DNA of 64,000 nt from Desulfovermiculus halophilus DSM 18834 (GTDB lineage Bacteria > Desulfobacterota > Desulfovibrionia > Desulfovibrionales > Desulfothermaceae). Each line of letters begins with the position of its first letter. Within the stretch, counting starts at the first letter, position 1. Positions 7,725-17,541 of the stretch are shown piece by piece. A program made the position numbers and the translations under genes. The stretch spans positions 62,001 through 126,000 of the forward strand of contig NZ_JIAK01000004.1 of the NCBI RefSeq assembly GCF_000620765.1. Reading direction: 5' to 3'. Under the pieces are notes generated by a model. That model was not told the origin of the DNA and made no database searches. It worked only from the letters and a program-made list of their open reading frames with translations.

Positions 7725-8237
7725 ATGCTTCAAGTCATTGACCGCATCAGTGCCTGGACCGGCAAGGCAGTGGCCTGGCTGGTCCCGGTCCTGATCCTGG
7801 AGCTGGTTTACGACACCGCTGCCCGCTATCTGTTCAATGCACCCACAGCATGGTCCTATGACATCTCCTACATGCTCTACGGGACGATATTTCTGGCTGC
7901 GGCAGCCTACACCCTGCAGCTGGACCGACACGTGCGCATCGAGCTTTTGTACGACCGCTTATCGACCCGGGGCAGGGCGATCATCGACTGCCTGGGATAT
8001 CTTGTCTTCTTCTTCCCCCCCCTGACCGCCCTGGTCTGCTACGGCGCGCAGTTCGCCTGGAAGTCCTGGGGCATCCTGGAGACCGGGGGGCAGAGCATGT
8101 GGCAGCCGCCCATCTACCCCTTCAAGACGGTTCTGCCCCTGGCCGCCGCTCTGTTGCTTGTGCAGGGGGTTGCCCTGTTCATCCGTTCCCTGCGGATCGT
8201 GGTCCGGGGAGGAGGCTGCGATGACCGCCAGCCCTGA
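7725..8237 (+). CDS. dctQ: TRAP transporter small membrane subunit (DctQ family)
   Basis: A 170-residue protein with four hydrophobic helices (about residues 12-35, 45-65, 85-108, 130-155), as usual for DctQ. The VYDTAARYLFNAPTAWSYDI and QLDRHVRIELLY segments are typical. It partners the large permease and is needed for sodium-driven uptake of the ligand held by DctP. The start at 7725 is favoured over a TTG at 7710. The stop overlaps the start of dctM by 17 bases, so translation is probably coupled. Confidence 0.9.
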   Translation: MLQVIDRISAWTGKAVAWLVPVLILELVYDTAARYLFNAPTAWSYDISYMLYGTIFLAAAAYTLQLDRHVRIELLYDRLSTRGRAIIDCLGYLVFFFPPLTALVCYGAQFAWKSWGILETGGQSMWQPPIYPFKTVLPLAAALLLVQGVALFIRSLRIVVRGGGCDDRQP

Positions 8238-9549
8238 AATCCTTCTGATCTGTCTGTTCGCGGGCCTGCTTCTCGGCCTGGCCTCCGGCTTCCCGGTCCC
8301 TTTTGTCATGCTGGGCAGCGCTCTGCTGGTCGGATTCGCCGGCGCGGGCGACGCGTTCTTCAACATGCTCGTCCTGCGCGTTTTCGAGACCATGCACAGC
8401 TATATCCTGGTTTCCATCATCCTCTTTGTGTTCATGGGCATTATGCTCGAGCGATCCGGGGCCGCGGAGAAGCTCTTCTCCGCCCTGCACCTCCTTCTGG
8501 GCTCCCTGCGCGGCGGTCTGGGCCTGGCCGTTATCGCAGTCTGCACCCTCATGGCCGCAGCCACAGGGATCATGGGCGCACCGGTGATCGTCATGGGGCT
8601 CTTCGCTCTGCCGCACATGCTCAGCCGGAACTACGATCCGGCCCTGTCCTCCGGATCCATCTGCGCCGGAGGCACCCTGGGCATTCTCATCCCCCCGTCC
8701 ATAATGCTCATTGTCTACGGTCCCATGGCCGGAATCTCCGTGGGTCAGCTGTTTATGGCCGCCGTCCTTCCCGGCCTGCTCCTGGCCGCTCTATACGCCC
8801 TGTATATCCTGACCATCTGCTTTCTGAAGCCGGAGCTGGGTCCGGCCCTGCCCAAAAGTCAGCGCAATGTCTCCCTGGCCCGAAAGCTCCTTCTGGTCCT
8901 GACCTCCATGCTGCCCACCATCCTGCTCATTTTTTCAGTTTTGGGCACCATATTCTTCGGAATAGCCGCGCCCACCGAGGCCGCCGCTGTAGGCGCCCTG
9001 GTCAGCGTGCTCCTGGCCTGGGGCTATGGCAATCTGTCCTGGTCTGTTCTCAAGGACGCCTTTGTCCAGACCACGGTCATCTCTTCCATGATCCTGCTCA
9101 TCGTCGCCGCCGCCTTTGTCTTCACCGGCACCTTCATGCTCCTGGGCGGAGGCTTCATCGTCCAGGACCTGCTCCTGAATCTGCCCATAGGGCCCTGGGG
9201 CATTCTGGGCATCATGACCGCCGCCTTCTTTGTCTTCGGCCTGTTCATGGAGTGGGTGGGCATCGTGCCCATCCTGGTTCCCATTTTCACCCCCGTCCTG
9301 CAGAAGCTGGGTTTTGACCCCCTGTGGACGGCCATGCTCTTCTGTGTCGCCATGCAGACCTCTTTTTTGACCCCGCCCATGGCCCCGGCCCTGTTTTATC
9401 TCAAAGGCGTGGCTCCGCCCCAGATCAGATTCGGAGCGCATATCATCCGCGGCGTCCTTCCTTTCCTCCTCATCCAGGCCCTGGCCCTGGTCCTTCTTGC
9501 GGTCTGGCCCGGCCTGGCCCTCTGGCTTCCGTCCATGATGCTCCGCTAA
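8221..9549 (+). CDS. dctM: TRAP transporter large permease subunit (DctM family)
   Basis: A 442-residue permease with about 12 hydrophobic helices, the normal DctM size and topology. Typical segments are AATGIMGAPVIVMGLFALP, CAGGTLGILIPPSIMLIVYG, GIAAPTEAAAVGA and TPPMAPALFYLKG. Together with DctQ it forms the sodium-coupled secondary transporter. GGAGGAGG lies just before the ATG at 8221. The gene ends the TRAP unit. A large palindrome lies ~140 bases downstream, but there is no clear T-rich terminator. Confidence 0.95.
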   Translation: MTASPEILLICLFAGLLLGLASGFPVPFVMLGSALLVGFAGAGDAFFNMLVLRVFETMHSYILVSIILFVFMGIMLERSGAAEKLFSALHLLLGSLRGGLGLAVIAVCTLMAAATGIMGAPVIVMGLFALPHMLSRNYDPALSSGSICAGGTLGILIPPSIMLIVYGPMAGISVGQLFMAAVLPGLLLAALYALYILTICFLKPELGPALPKSQRNVSLARKLLLVLTSMLPTILLIFSVLGTIFFGIAAPTEAAAVGALVSVLLAWGYGNLSWSVLKDAFVQTTVISSMILLIVAAAFVFTGTFMLLGGGFIVQDLLLNLPIGPWGILGIMTAAFFVFGLFMEWVGIVPILVPIFTPVLQKLGFDPLWTAMLFCVAMQTSFLTPPMAPALFYLKGVAPPQIRFGAHIIRGVLPFLLIQALALVLLAVWPGLALWLPSMMLR

Positions 9550-9691
9550 GGATCCGCTCCCTGCTGATCCGGTCCGGCCTTGTCAAAACCCCGGACCAGG
9601 AGTAGAGCTGAATATAGACAGCTAACCTAACAACGACAGTTTGGGCACGACAAACCCCTGCAAAGAGCCAGGCGGGCGCCAGGCGATTACT

Positions 9692-9722
9692 TATAGCTCC
9701 CACGCAGAGCGTGGGAGCTATA
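9692..9722. repeat. REP-like perfect palindrome
   Basis: TATAGCTCCCACGC and GCGTGGGAGCTATA are exact inverted arms of 14 bp around an AGA loop, followed by AAAAAG. The CCCACGC...GCGTGGG core is like the REP elements mobilised by RAYT (Y1) transposases in many proteobacteria. No second copy is seen in this window. It could also terminate dctM transcription. Confidence 0.6.
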
Positions 9723-9804
9723 AAAAGCGATAAACAAGAAATCAATGAGTTACAGCAAAATGTCGCTGTAGTGCGAATGCTCAGTCCACAAGGAGAAGAC
9801 ATCC

Positions 9805-11904
9805 ATGAAGATATGGCCCGGCCAACCCTTTCCCCTGGGTGCTGTGTACGACGGCTCGGGGACCAATTTTTCCCTGTTCTCCGAAATCGCCGAGCAGGTG
9901 GAGCTCTGTCTGTTCGACGAGGACGATCAGGAGACCCGGATCGAGATGCCGGAAGTGACCGGATTCTGCTGGCACTGCTACCTGCCGGAGATCGAGCCCG
10001 GACAGCGCTACGGATTCCGGGTCCACGGCCCCTGGAATCCGGACCAAGGCCACCGCTGCAATCCGGCCAAGCTCCTTCTGGACCCCTATGCCAAGGCCAT
10101 AGAAGGCCAGGTGCACTGGGATCAGGCAGCCTTTCCCTACGATTTGGACCAGGGACCGGAGGAAAGAAACGATGCGGACAGCGCCCCCTTCGTCCCCCGC
10201 TGCGTGGTCCATCAGCCCTTCTTTGACTGGAGCGGGGACCGCAGGCTGCAGCTTCCCTGGCACGAAACCGTGATCTACGAGACCCATGTCAAGGGATTCA
10301 CCATCCAGCATCCGGACATCCCGGAGGAGATCCGGGGGACCTATGCCGGCCTGGCCCACCCGGCGGCGGTGGAGCACTTAAAGAAGCTGCAGGTCACGGC
10401 TGTGGAGCTCATGCCCGTGCACCAGTTCATCCACGACAAGCACCTGGTGGACAGGGGGCTTCGCAACTACTGGGGATACAACTCAATCGGGTATTTCGCT
10501 CCCCACAACGAGTACTCCTCGGACCAGCGCCCCGGGGCCGGGGTGGCCGAGTTCAAGCAGATGGTCAAGACCCTGCATCAGGCCGGGATCGAGGTCATCC
10601 TGGACGTGGTCTACAACCACACCGCGGAAGGCAACCACCTCGGGCCCATGTTTTCCTTTAAGGGCATAGACAACGCCTATTACTACCGCCTGACCGAAGA
10701 TCCCAGCTACTACATGGACTACACCGGCACTGGCAACAGCCTGAACATGCGCCATCCCCACGTCCTGCAGCTGGTCATGGACAGCCTCCGCTACTGGGTT
10801 CTGGAGATGCACGTGGATGGATTCCGCTTCGATCTAGCCTCCACCCTGGCCCGGGAGCTGCACGACGTGGACCGGCTGTCCGCGTTTTTCGACATTATCC
10901 AGCAGGACCCGGTCATCAGCCAGGTCAAGCTCATTGCCGAGCCCTGGGATGTGGGGGAGGGAGGCTACCAGGTGGGAAACTTCCCTCCGGTCTGGTCGGA
11001 GTGGAACGGCAAGTACCGGGACTGTGTGCGGGACTTCTGGCGGGGCGAGGACCAGACCCTGGGCGAGCTGGCCTACCGTTTCGCCGGGAGCCCGGATCTG
11101 TATGAGAACACCAGCCGCCTGCCCTTTGCCAGCATCAACTTCATCACCGCCCACGACGGGTTCACCCTTCACGACCTTGTGTCCTACAACCACAAGCACA
11201 ATGAGGACAATGGGGAGGACAACCAGGACGGGGAGGACTTCAACCGCTCCTGGAACTGCGGCGCCGAGGGCCCGACCGACGACCCGGAGGTGATGGACCT
11301 GCGCACCCGTCAAAAGCGGAACTTCCTGACCACCCTCTTTCTCTCCCAGGGCGTGCCCATGCTCCTCGGCGGGGACGAGACCGGCCGCACCCAGAACGGC
11401 AACAACAACTGCTACTGTCAGGACAATGAGCTCTCCTGGTTCGACTGGGAGCATGTGGACCAGGATCTGCTCGGGTTCTGCCAGGGGCTGATCGGGTTTC
11501 GGCTCAGGCATCCCGCGTTCCGGCGCAGGCGCTGGTTTCAGGGCCGCTCCATCCACGGCACCCAGACCCACGACATCGCCTGGTTCACCCTGGAGGGCAA
11601 GCAAATGGATGAAGAGAACTGGGGGGAGGGTTTTGCCAAGTCCCTGGCCATCTATCTCAACGGCCGGAACATCCCCAATCCCAATCCCCGCGGGGATGCG
11701 GTCAGCGACGACAACTTTTACATCATCCTCAATGCCCATTACGAACCCTTGAACTTCACCCTGCCTTCCGCCCGATGGGGGGCGAGCTGGATCAAGGTCC
11801 TGGATACCACCCACGGTTGGCTGGAAGAGGAGGAACGCATCGAGGCTGAAGGGAACTTTGACGTTCAGGACCGGTCCATGGTCCTGCTGCGGCAGGGGGA
11901 ATAA
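9805..11904 (+). CDS. glgX: Glycogen debranching enzyme GlgX
   Basis: A 699-residue GH13 enzyme that hydrolyses the alpha-1,6 branch points of limit dextrins during glycogen breakdown. An N-terminal CBM48/E-set module (about residues 5-110, beginning PLGAVYDGSGTNFSLFS) precedes the catalytic barrel. The four GH13 motifs are visible: ILDVVYNHTAEG, VDGFRFDLAS (nucleophile Asp), LIAEPWDVGEG (acid/base Glu) and FITAHDGFTLHDLVSYN. The length is normal for the family. pgm (57.8 kb) and a trehalose synthase (45.5 kb) lie elsewhere in the window, consistent with a storage-glucan and trehalose metabolism. Confidence 0.96.
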   Translation: MKIWPGQPFPLGAVYDGSGTNFSLFSEIAEQVELCLFDEDDQETRIEMPEVTGFCWHCYLPEIEPGQRYGFRVHGPWNPDQGHRCNPAKLLLDPYAKAIEGQVHWDQAAFPYDLDQGPEERNDADSAPFVPRCVVHQPFFDWSGDRRLQLPWHETVIYETHVKGFTIQHPDIPEEIRGTYAGLAHPAAVEHLKKLQVTAVELMPVHQFIHDKHLVDRGLRNYWGYNSIGYFAPHNEYSSDQRPGAGVAEFKQMVKTLHQAGIEVILDVVYNHTAEGNHLGPMFSFKGIDNAYYYRLTEDPSYYMDYTGTGNSLNMRHPHVLQLVMDSLRYWVLEMHVDGFRFDLASTLARELHDVDRLSAFFDIIQQDPVISQVKLIAEPWDVGEGGYQVGNFPPVWSEWNGKYRDCVRDFWRGEDQTLGELAYRFAGSPDLYENTSRLPFASINFITAHDGFTLHDLVSYNHKHNEDNGEDNQDGEDFNRSWNCGAEGPTDDPEVMDLRTRQKRNFLTTLFLSQGVPMLLGGDETGRTQNGNNNCYCQDNELSWFDWEHVDQDLLGFCQGLIGFRLRHPAFRRRRWFQGRSIHGTQTHDIAWFTLEGKQMDEENWGEGFAKSLAIYLNGRNIPNPNPRGDAVSDDNFYIILNAHYEPLNFTLPSARWGASWIKVLDTTHGWLEEEERIEAEGNFDVQDRSMVLLRQGE

Positions 11905-11952
11905 GGGTCGGGGAAAGGCTCTGGCCCGGAAAGGGAGGTGATCCCCGCCGGC

Positions 11953-13698
11953 CTACTGTCCGGCCAAGCACTGCCAGTCCCGGATCTGCAGATCGATGCT
12001 GGTCAGGCCGTTGTAGTAGTTCATCCGGGGAGTAAAGGCCAGCTGCATGCTGCGCCCGGCTACGCTTGAAGACAGGGCATCGGCCTGCCGCCAGGCCTTG
12101 CCCAGCATGGTCACCCCGGCCTGCTCGTCCCTGAGCTGCAGGGAGACGTGCTTGGCCCCGAAGACCTTGTACTTCTGCACTGTGAGCGGAGTGGAGCAGA
12201 ACACGGGCTGGGGGTTGCCCAGCCCAAACGGCTGCAGGAGATCGATCTCCTGTACCAGACGCAGATCGACCATATCCAGACCCAGCTTGGCCTCTACCTG
12301 CAGCCTGGGTGGAGGAGGCTCCTCGCCGATCTGGGCCCGCACCGCCCGGTCAAAGGCCGTGCGCAGATCCTCCAGATTCTCCGGGGCCAGAGAGAGCCCG
12401 GCGGCCTGCTTGTGGCCTCCAAATCGCTGCAGCAGCTCCGCGCAGTCGCACAGCCCCTGGTGAAGATCAAAATCCGGGATGCTCCGGCCGGAGCCCTTGA
12501 GCCCTTCTCCATGCCCGGTCAAAAGCAGGGCCGGACGATTCATCTGCTCCACCACCCTGGAGGCCACAATCCCGATCACCCCCTGGTGCCAGTCCTGTCC
12601 GCACAGGACCAGCCCCAGACGCTCCCTGTGCTCCTCGGCCTGCTCCAGGGCCTGCTTGAGGATCTCCTGTTCCGTGCTCCGGCGGGTCTGGTTGTACTTT
12701 TCCAGCTGCGCAGCCAAGGGCCGGGCCGTGCTCAGATCCGGGGCCAGCAAGAGCTCCAGCGCCTCTCGAGGCGAGGCCAGCCGTCCGGCGGCATTGATCC
12801 TGGGAGCCAGGCCGAACCCCACCTGTCCGCTGCCCATGGGGGCGGTGGGCGGAAGCTTGCTTACTTCCTTTAAGGCGAATACCCCCGGCCGCTTCCCCTC
12901 TCCCAAAACCAGAAGCCCGTTCTTGACCAGGATCCGGTTCACTCCAGTCAAGGGAACCACATCGGCAATAGTCCCCAGGGCCACCAAGTCCAGGCTGTGC
13001 CGCACATCCACGGCCTCGCCCGGGAGGATGCGATTCAGGGCCGCCATGAGCAGAAAGGCAACCCCCACCCCGGCCACTCCGGCATACGGGCAATCCGTTT
13101 CCAGTGCCGGGTCCACGACAGCGTCGGCCGCTGGCAGGTCCGGACCCGGGAGATGATGATCAGTGACCACCACCCGCATCCCCAGCTCTCTGGCCCGCTG
13201 CACCGCATCCAGATCAGCGATCCCGCAGTCCACGGTGAGCAAGGCCCGGACCCCTTGATCCGCCAAGCGTTCCACCCCGCCGACGGTCAGCCCGTAGCCG
13301 TCCACAAACCGATCCGGAAGCTCAAAGCTGACCGGCACCCCCTTGCGGCGAAAAAAGTCCACCAGCAGCGCGGTGGAGGTGATCCCGTCTACATCATAGT
13401 CCCCCCATATCCCGATCCGCCGCCCCTGGCTAACGCATTCGGCCAGGACCTCGGCCCCTGAGATCAAGGCCGGCCAGGACTCCAGGGCCGGGAGATGTCT
13501 GAGCCCCGGGCTCAGGTAGCGGTCCATCTCCGGCAGGGAACACACGCCCCGCCGCCAAAGGAGGCGGGCCAAAAAAGAGGAGATGTTCAACGAGTCGGCC
13601 CATCCGGAAAGATCCGGAGGCTCCGGGCCATAGGTGTTGGGCTGAAATGTCCACTGCAAAGGCACGACGGCAGCTCCTGGGCTATGCTTTTTGTCCAC
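11953..13698 (-). CDS. recJ: Single-stranded-DNA-specific exonuclease RecJ
   Basis: A 581-residue DHH-superfamily 5'-3' exonuclease used in recombination and repair. The metal-binding motifs are present: IWGDYDVDGITSTALLV, LTVDCGIAD, VVTDHHLPG and the DHHA1 region APRINAAGRLASP. GGHKQAAGLSL and a C-terminal OB-like domain follow. The start at 13698 overlaps the end of gmk by 17 bases. A GTG at codon 12 is an alternative start. It is the last gene of a long minus-strand run (gatC to recJ). Confidence 0.95.
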   Translation of the reverse strand: MDKKHSPGAAVVPLQWTFQPNTYGPEPPDLSGWADSLNISSFLARLLWRRGVCSLPEMDRYLSPGLRHLPALESWPALISGAEVLAECVSQGRRIGIWGDYDVDGITSTALLVDFFRRKGVPVSFELPDRFVDGYGLTVGGVERLADQGVRALLTVDCGIADLDAVQRARELGMRVVVTDHHLPGPDLPAADAVVDPALETDCPYAGVAGVGVAFLLMAALNRILPGEAVDVRHSLDLVALGTIADVVPLTGVNRILVKNGLLVLGEGKRPGVFALKEVSKLPPTAPMGSGQVGFGLAPRINAAGRLASPREALELLLAPDLSTARPLAAQLEKYNQTRRSTEQEILKQALEQAEEHRERLGLVLCGQDWHQGVIGIVASRVVEQMNRPALLLTGHGEGLKGSGRSIPDFDLHQGLCDCAELLQRFGGHKQAAGLSLAPENLEDLRTAFDRAVRAQIGEEPPPPRLQVEAKLGLDMVDLRLVQEIDLLQPFGLGNPQPVFCSTPLTVQKYKVFGAKHVSLQLRDEQAGVTMLGKAWRQADALSSSVAGRSMQLAFTPRMNYYNGLTSIDLQIRDWQCLAGQ

Positions 13699-14323
13699 CC
13701 GTCCACCCGGCCGTGATCCCGGCCAGGATATGGCTGTTGCGGCTCATTCGGCACCCTTCGGCCAGGTAGATGCTCCGCAGCCTGTCGTAGGCCGCAGAAA
13801 GCTGATCATTGACCACCCAATAGTCAAACTCCGGTGCGGCGGCCAGCTCGCCCTCGGCAGCGGCCAATCGCCGGGCAATCTGCTCTTGATCGTCCGTGCC
13901 CCGCCGGCCCAGCCGCCGCTGGAGCTCCTCCCGGCTGGGGGGAAGGATAAAGACCAGCACGCTGCCGGTCAGGCTTCGGCGCAGCTGCCGCGCTCCCTGG
14001 ACGTCGATATCAAAAAGCACATCCTGTCCGGCCTGCAGGAGGTCCTGGGTGGCCTGCAGAGGGGTCCCGTAGTAATTGCCGTGGACCTGGGCCCACTCAG
14101 CAAAATGCCCCTCAGCGATCAGCTGTTCAAACTCCTCCCGGCCGACAAAACGATACTCCCGGCCGTCCCGCTCCCCGGACCGAGGCGACCGGGTCGTGGT
14201 GGACAGGGAAAACGCGAATTCCGGGAACTCCTGCACCAGCCGCCGGATCAGAGTGCTCTTGCCCGCACCTGAAGGGGCGGAAATGACCAGGGCCAGTCCG
14301 TGCCGCTCAACGATGCTCATCAT
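13682..14323 (-). CDS. gmk: Guanylate kinase
   Basis: A 213-residue kinase that phosphorylates GMP to GDP with ATP. The P-loop [16 protein letters not shown], the GMP-binding [20 protein letters not shown] and the [12 protein letters not shown] segment are all intact, and the length is usual for the family. It starts with a double ATG (14323 or 14320) and overlaps the 3' end of remA. The yicC-remA-gmk order is conserved in Desulfovibrionales and in Firmicutes. Confidence 0.96.
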   Translation of the reverse strand: MMSIVERHGLALVISAPSGAGKSTLIRRLVQEFPEFAFSLSTTTRSPRSGERDGREYRFVGREEFEQLIAEGHFAEWAQVHGNYYGTPLQATQDLLQAGQDVLFDIDVQGARQLRRSLTGSVLVFILPPSREELQRRLGRRGTDDQEQIARRLAAAEGELAAAPEFDYWVVNDQLSAAYDRLRSIYLAEGCRMSRNSHILAGITAGWTGGQKA

Positions 14324-14573
14324 CCCCGCCTTTGTCCGCGAACCGCTGTCCGATGGTTTCAGCCTGCAGGGCGGACAGGAAAACGTGATTGGAGTCGGTC
14401 ACAATGATGGACCGGGTCTTCCGTCCCTGGGTGGCGTCCACCAGTCTGCCCTCTTGGCGGGCATCCTCCCGCAGCCGGCGCATGGGGGAGGACCCGGGGT
14501 TGACGATGCCCACCACCCGGGAGACGACCACGTAGTTGCCGAAACCTATGTTCAACAAATGCTTCAGGGCCAT
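14307..14573 (-). CDS. remA: RemA family regulatory protein (DUF370)
   Basis: An 88-residue protein of the DUF370/RemA family, DNA-binding regulators of extracellular-matrix and osmoprotection genes in Bacillus whose role in this lineage is unknown. Conserved segments are [47 protein letters not shown] and [16 protein letters not shown]. The ATG at 14573 matches the family N-terminus. It lies between yicC (two bases away) and gmk (overlapping), as in many genomes. Confidence 0.92.
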   Translation of the reverse strand: MALKHLLNIGFGNYVVVSRVVGIVNPGSSPMRRLREDARQEGRLVDATQGRKTRSIIVTDSNHVFLSALQAETIGQRFADKGGDDEHR

Positions 14574-14575
14574 TG

Positions 14576-15457
14576 TTACTCCAGATTCTGGACCTGTTCC
14601 CGGCATTTCTCCAGCTCAGCCTTGCAGTCCACAACCAGCTGGCTGACCTGAGTATTCTGGGCCTTGTTCCCCAACGTATTGATCTCCCGGAAGCATTCCT
14701 GGAGCAAAAAGTCCAGCTTGCGCCCTTTGACCTCCTGATTGTGCATGTACTCCTCCAGGGTCTGGACATGGGTCTTCAGCCGGGTGATTTCCTCGGACAC
14801 ATCCAGGCGGTCGGCCAAGACAGCCAGCTCCTGGAGCAGGCGCTGCTCATCCACCTCAGCTTCCTCCGGAGCCAGCAGGCGGGCCACCCGTTCCCGCAGG
14901 ACCTTAAACCTCTCCTCGGCCAGTCCCTGGGTCTGTTCCTCCAGCTGCAGGATCCACTGCCCCAGCTGCCCGACCCGGCCACGAAGGTCCCGGGCCAGAT
15001 CCTGCCCTTCCCTCTGCCGGAACCCATCCCATTCCTTCAGGGCCATATCCAGCCCCTGCCGGAAGGAATCGCTCTGGGCGTCCTGTCCGGAGAGAGTCCC
15101 TTCCTGCCACAGGGAGGGAACATTCAGCAGGCGGGAGTAGTCCGCCTCCATTGCATCCCCCTGCTCCTCGGCCAGGGCACGTATTTCCCCCAGCATGGCC
15201 TTGGCCTGGCCCCTGTCCAGGCGGACAGGCATCAGCTCGGGCCGCAGAAAGGTCACCTGCAGGCTGACGTCGATCCGTCCCCGCTCCGCCACCCGGCGGA
15301 CCTGAGATTCCCAGGCCGGTTCACAGGACCTCAGGAAAGCCGGCAGCCGCCAGCGGACACTGAGCTGCTTGCCGTTCACGCTTTTGATCTCCCATTCCTG
15401 AATGCACGCCTCGTCCTGCAATCTGTACGTTCCGTAGCCGGTCATGCTCTTAAGCAC
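14576..15457 (-). CDS. yicC: YicC family endoribonuclease
   Basis: A 293-residue member of the YicC family, shown in E. coli to be an endoribonuclease acting on small RNA. The N-terminal [12 protein letters not shown] and [15 protein letters not shown], and the C-terminal [20 protein letters not shown] with [10 protein letters not shown], are diagnostic. I place the start at the GTG at 15457. It gives MLKSMTGYG, matching the family's M-x-x-SMT start, and has GGGGGA five bases upstream. The ATG at 15445 would begin inside the conserved motif. It is followed by remA and gmk. Confidence 0.93.
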   Translation of the reverse strand: MLKSMTGYGTYRLQDEACIQEWEIKSVNGKQLSVRWRLPAFLRSCEPAWESQVRRVAERGRIDVSLQVTFLRPELMPVRLDRGQAKAMLGEIRALAEEQGDAMEADYSRLLNVPSLWQEGTLSGQDAQSDSFRQGLDMALKEWDGFRQREGQDLARDLRGRVGQLGQWILQLEEQTQGLAEERFKVLRERVARLLAPEEAEVDEQRLLQELAVLADRLDVSEEITRLKTHVQTLEEYMHNQEVKGRKLDFLLQECFREINTLGNKAQNTQVSQLVVDCKAELEKCREQVQNLE

Positions 15458-15514
15458 ACGTCCCCCGTGATGGTATTCTGGTCGGCATATCCGCTTTGCT
15501 TGATGGACAAAACT

Positions 15515-15546
15515 GGCTCTTGGACCCGGAAAGTGAGGCTTCATAG
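15515..15546 (+). repeat. Short dispersed intergenic repeat, copy 3
   Basis: Begins GGCTCTTGGACCCGGAAAG and ends TTCATAGAGA. It lies between the DUF4416 gene and yicC, on the strand opposite to those genes. Confidence 0.65.
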
Positions 15547-15612
15547 AGATACCCCCACAGGTCAGGTCCAAGGCCAAAGTCATGACTTGAATCCGGCCGG
15601 AGGCGGTCGTCT

Positions 15613-16167
15613 TCAATCCATTGGCTGCTCATCCTGCATCCGGCGCAGCTTCTGCTTGTATCTGCTCCGTATCCGGGTCAGCACATCCTGGACCTGCCCC
15701 CCGGCATAGTCCGGAAAGGTCCAGGGCAGGACCTGCCACCCTCCCTTTTGATACACAAGGGTCAGGTCGGCGAATATCCCCTGCCCCAAGTAGATGCGAT
15801 GGGTAAAGTTCTTGCCTGTGGCCAGGACCAGCCGCTCCAGACAGACCAGTCCCGGGTCCAGGTTGAGCTTTCGTCGTCCTTCTCCGTCCCGCCACTCGTC
15901 TTCCAGGGCATTGGTCCCCAGCTTGATCTCCGGCAGCCGGTCCTGGGCCTGAAGCTGCTCAAAGGCGACAACCCGCCGCATAATCGGGGTCCCCAGCTCC
16001 TGGTCGTAATACCGGGTCTGGGTGAAAGGAAACGGCTCGGAGACATAGTCCAGCGGTCCCCATCTGCTTTCCAGCTCCCTGGCCGCATCCGGCCAGATCT
16101 GCACGAGCCTGGAGCTGAGCACAGAGACGATCAGCTGCGCTGAAAACGGTGCCTGGGGCCGGCTCAT
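15613..16167 (-). CDS. DUF4416 family protein
   Basis: A 184-residue protein of the DUF4416 family, found mainly in sulfate reducers and relatives, with no known function. Recognisable segments are LIVSVLSSRL near the N-terminus and SEPFPFTQTRYYDQELG. Later come LDPGLVCLERLVLATGKNFT, YLGQGIFADLTLVYQKG and LPWTFPDYA near the C-terminus. There is no signal peptide or membrane helix. It sits 39 bases after mtaB in the translation-related cluster. Confidence 0.88.
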   Translation of the reverse strand: MSRPQAPFSAQLIVSVLSSRLVQIWPDAARELESRWGPLDYVSEPFPFTQTRYYDQELGTPIMRRVVAFEQLQAQDRLPEIKLGTNALEDEWRDGEGRRKLNLDPGLVCLERLVLATGKNFTHRIYLGQGIFADLTLVYQKGGWQVLPWTFPDYAGGQVQDVLTRIRSRYKQKLRRMQDEQPMD

Positions 16168-16206
16168 GGCTGCTCCTTGGGTTTGGATCTCATGGATTGC
16201 GCAGAC

Positions 16207-17541
16207 TCATCGGCCACCCGGACGGACAACCAGGCTCGATCCCTGGGCCTTTACTGGTACAGCCGGAACGAGTTCTTTGACCTCCGCCTCCGGCTGGACC
16301 TCGAAGGTACAGGGGACGTAGTACTCACAGCGCCCAGCCCCCGGATCATTTCCCTCCAGAGCCACCTCCAGCCCCGTGTCGACCGCCAGGCGCCGGGCAA
16401 AATCCCGGCTCTTGGTCTGAGCCAGCTCCCGCAGGCGGCTGCTCCGCCTTTTTTTCACCTCCGGCTGGATCTGTCCGGCGGCCCGGGCCGCCGGGGTCCC
16501 CGGCCGGGGGGAATAGGCAAAGACATGGGCATAGGTAAAAGGCTGATCCGCAAACCAGTCCAGGGTCTGCTGCACATCATCCTCCCCTTCCCCTGGAAAG
16601 CCGACCAGAAAATCCCCGCCCAAGGCAAAGCAGGACCAGACCTGGTTCAAACGCTGAAAGAACCCAGCCACCGACCGCACATCGTAGTGTCTGCGGCCCA
16701 TGGACCGCAGAACCCCGGGCGAGGCGCTCTGCATGGACACGTGCAGATGGGGGCAGAGCATACTCGACTCAGCAAGCACAGCCAAGGCCTTGGCCCCGAG
16801 CTGAGAAGGATCCAGTGAGCTCAGCCGCAGCCTGGCTCTCCCCTGCCAGTCAGGACCCAACCTGTGTTCCAGTCCCTGGACCAGATCCCAGAAGTCCATC
16901 CCCTGATGCCGGTATTGGGCCAAATTGATTCCGCTCAGGACCAGCTCCCGGTGCCCATGGGCCAGCAGGCGCCGGGCCTCGGCCTCCACCTCCCGGAGGC
17001 TTCGGCTTCTGGCCGGCCCGCGGGTCAAGGGCACGATACAGTAGGTGCAGCCTTGAGAGCATCCGTCCTGGACCTTGATCCCCGGCCTGGCCCTAGGATA
17101 GGAGCCCAGACGAAACCGGGGAAACGCTGTCTGCCTGTTCGGCCCGGAAGAGGTTTTCGATGCAGGCCAGCAGTCCGGCGGCCAGGCCATGAGCCCGGCT
17201 TTGGCCTCCTGGGGGATGATCCGGTCCACCTCCGGCATGCCGGCCATGTCCTGAATGCACATCTGGGCGGCACATCCGGTGACCACCAGATCGGCTTCCC
17301 GGTTCCTTCGCCGGCAGCGGCGGATCAGCTTCCGCAGGTCCTGGAGGGACTTCTCGGTCACAGCACAGCTGTTGACCACGATCACATCGGCCCGCTCCGG
17401 ATCCGGGACCTGTGTCGCCCCGTGCCGCATCCAGCTCTCGACCAGGGCCTGGCCCTCGTATTGGTTGATCTTGCACCCCTGGGTCACCAGATAAAATGAA
17501 CCCGGCTTCCCGGGACGAAGCGTACCCGAGGCATCGTTCAT
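16207..17541 (-). CDS. mtaB: tRNA t6A37 methylthiotransferase, MtaB type
   Basis: A 444-residue radical-SAM methylthiotransferase that converts t6A to ms2t6A at position 37 of tRNA. The N-terminal UPF0004 domain holds the auxiliary cluster cysteines: LVTQGCKINQYE, IVVNSCAVTEKS and VVTGCAAQ. The radical-SAM triad is in VQDGCSQGCTYCIVP (C-x3-C-x2-C). The C-terminal TRAM-like part (~385-444) is short. The ATG at 17541 overlaps the mnmA stop in an ATGA arrangement, showing translational coupling between two tRNA-modification genes. MtaB fits better than MiaB or RimO because of GCKINQYE, but this is a family-level judgement. Confidence 0.9.
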   Translation of the reverse strand: MNDASGTLRPGKPGSFYLVTQGCKINQYEGQALVESWMRHGATQVPDPERADVIVVNSCAVTEKSLQDLRKLIRRCRRRNREADLVVTGCAAQMCIQDMAGMPEVDRIIPQEAKAGLMAWPPDCWPASKTSSGPNRQTAFPRFRLGSYPRARPGIKVQDGCSQGCTYCIVPLTRGPARSRSLREVEAEARRLLAHGHRELVLSGINLAQYRHQGMDFWDLVQGLEHRLGPDWQGRARLRLSSLDPSQLGAKALAVLAESSMLCPHLHVSMQSASPGVLRSMGRRHYDVRSVAGFFQRLNQVWSCFALGGDFLVGFPGEGEDDVQQTLDWFADQPFTYAHVFAYSPRPGTPAARAAGQIQPEVKKRRSSRLRELAQTKSRDFARRLAVDTGLEVALEGNDPGAGRCEYYVPCTFEVQPEAEVKELVPAVPVKAQGSSLVVRPGGR

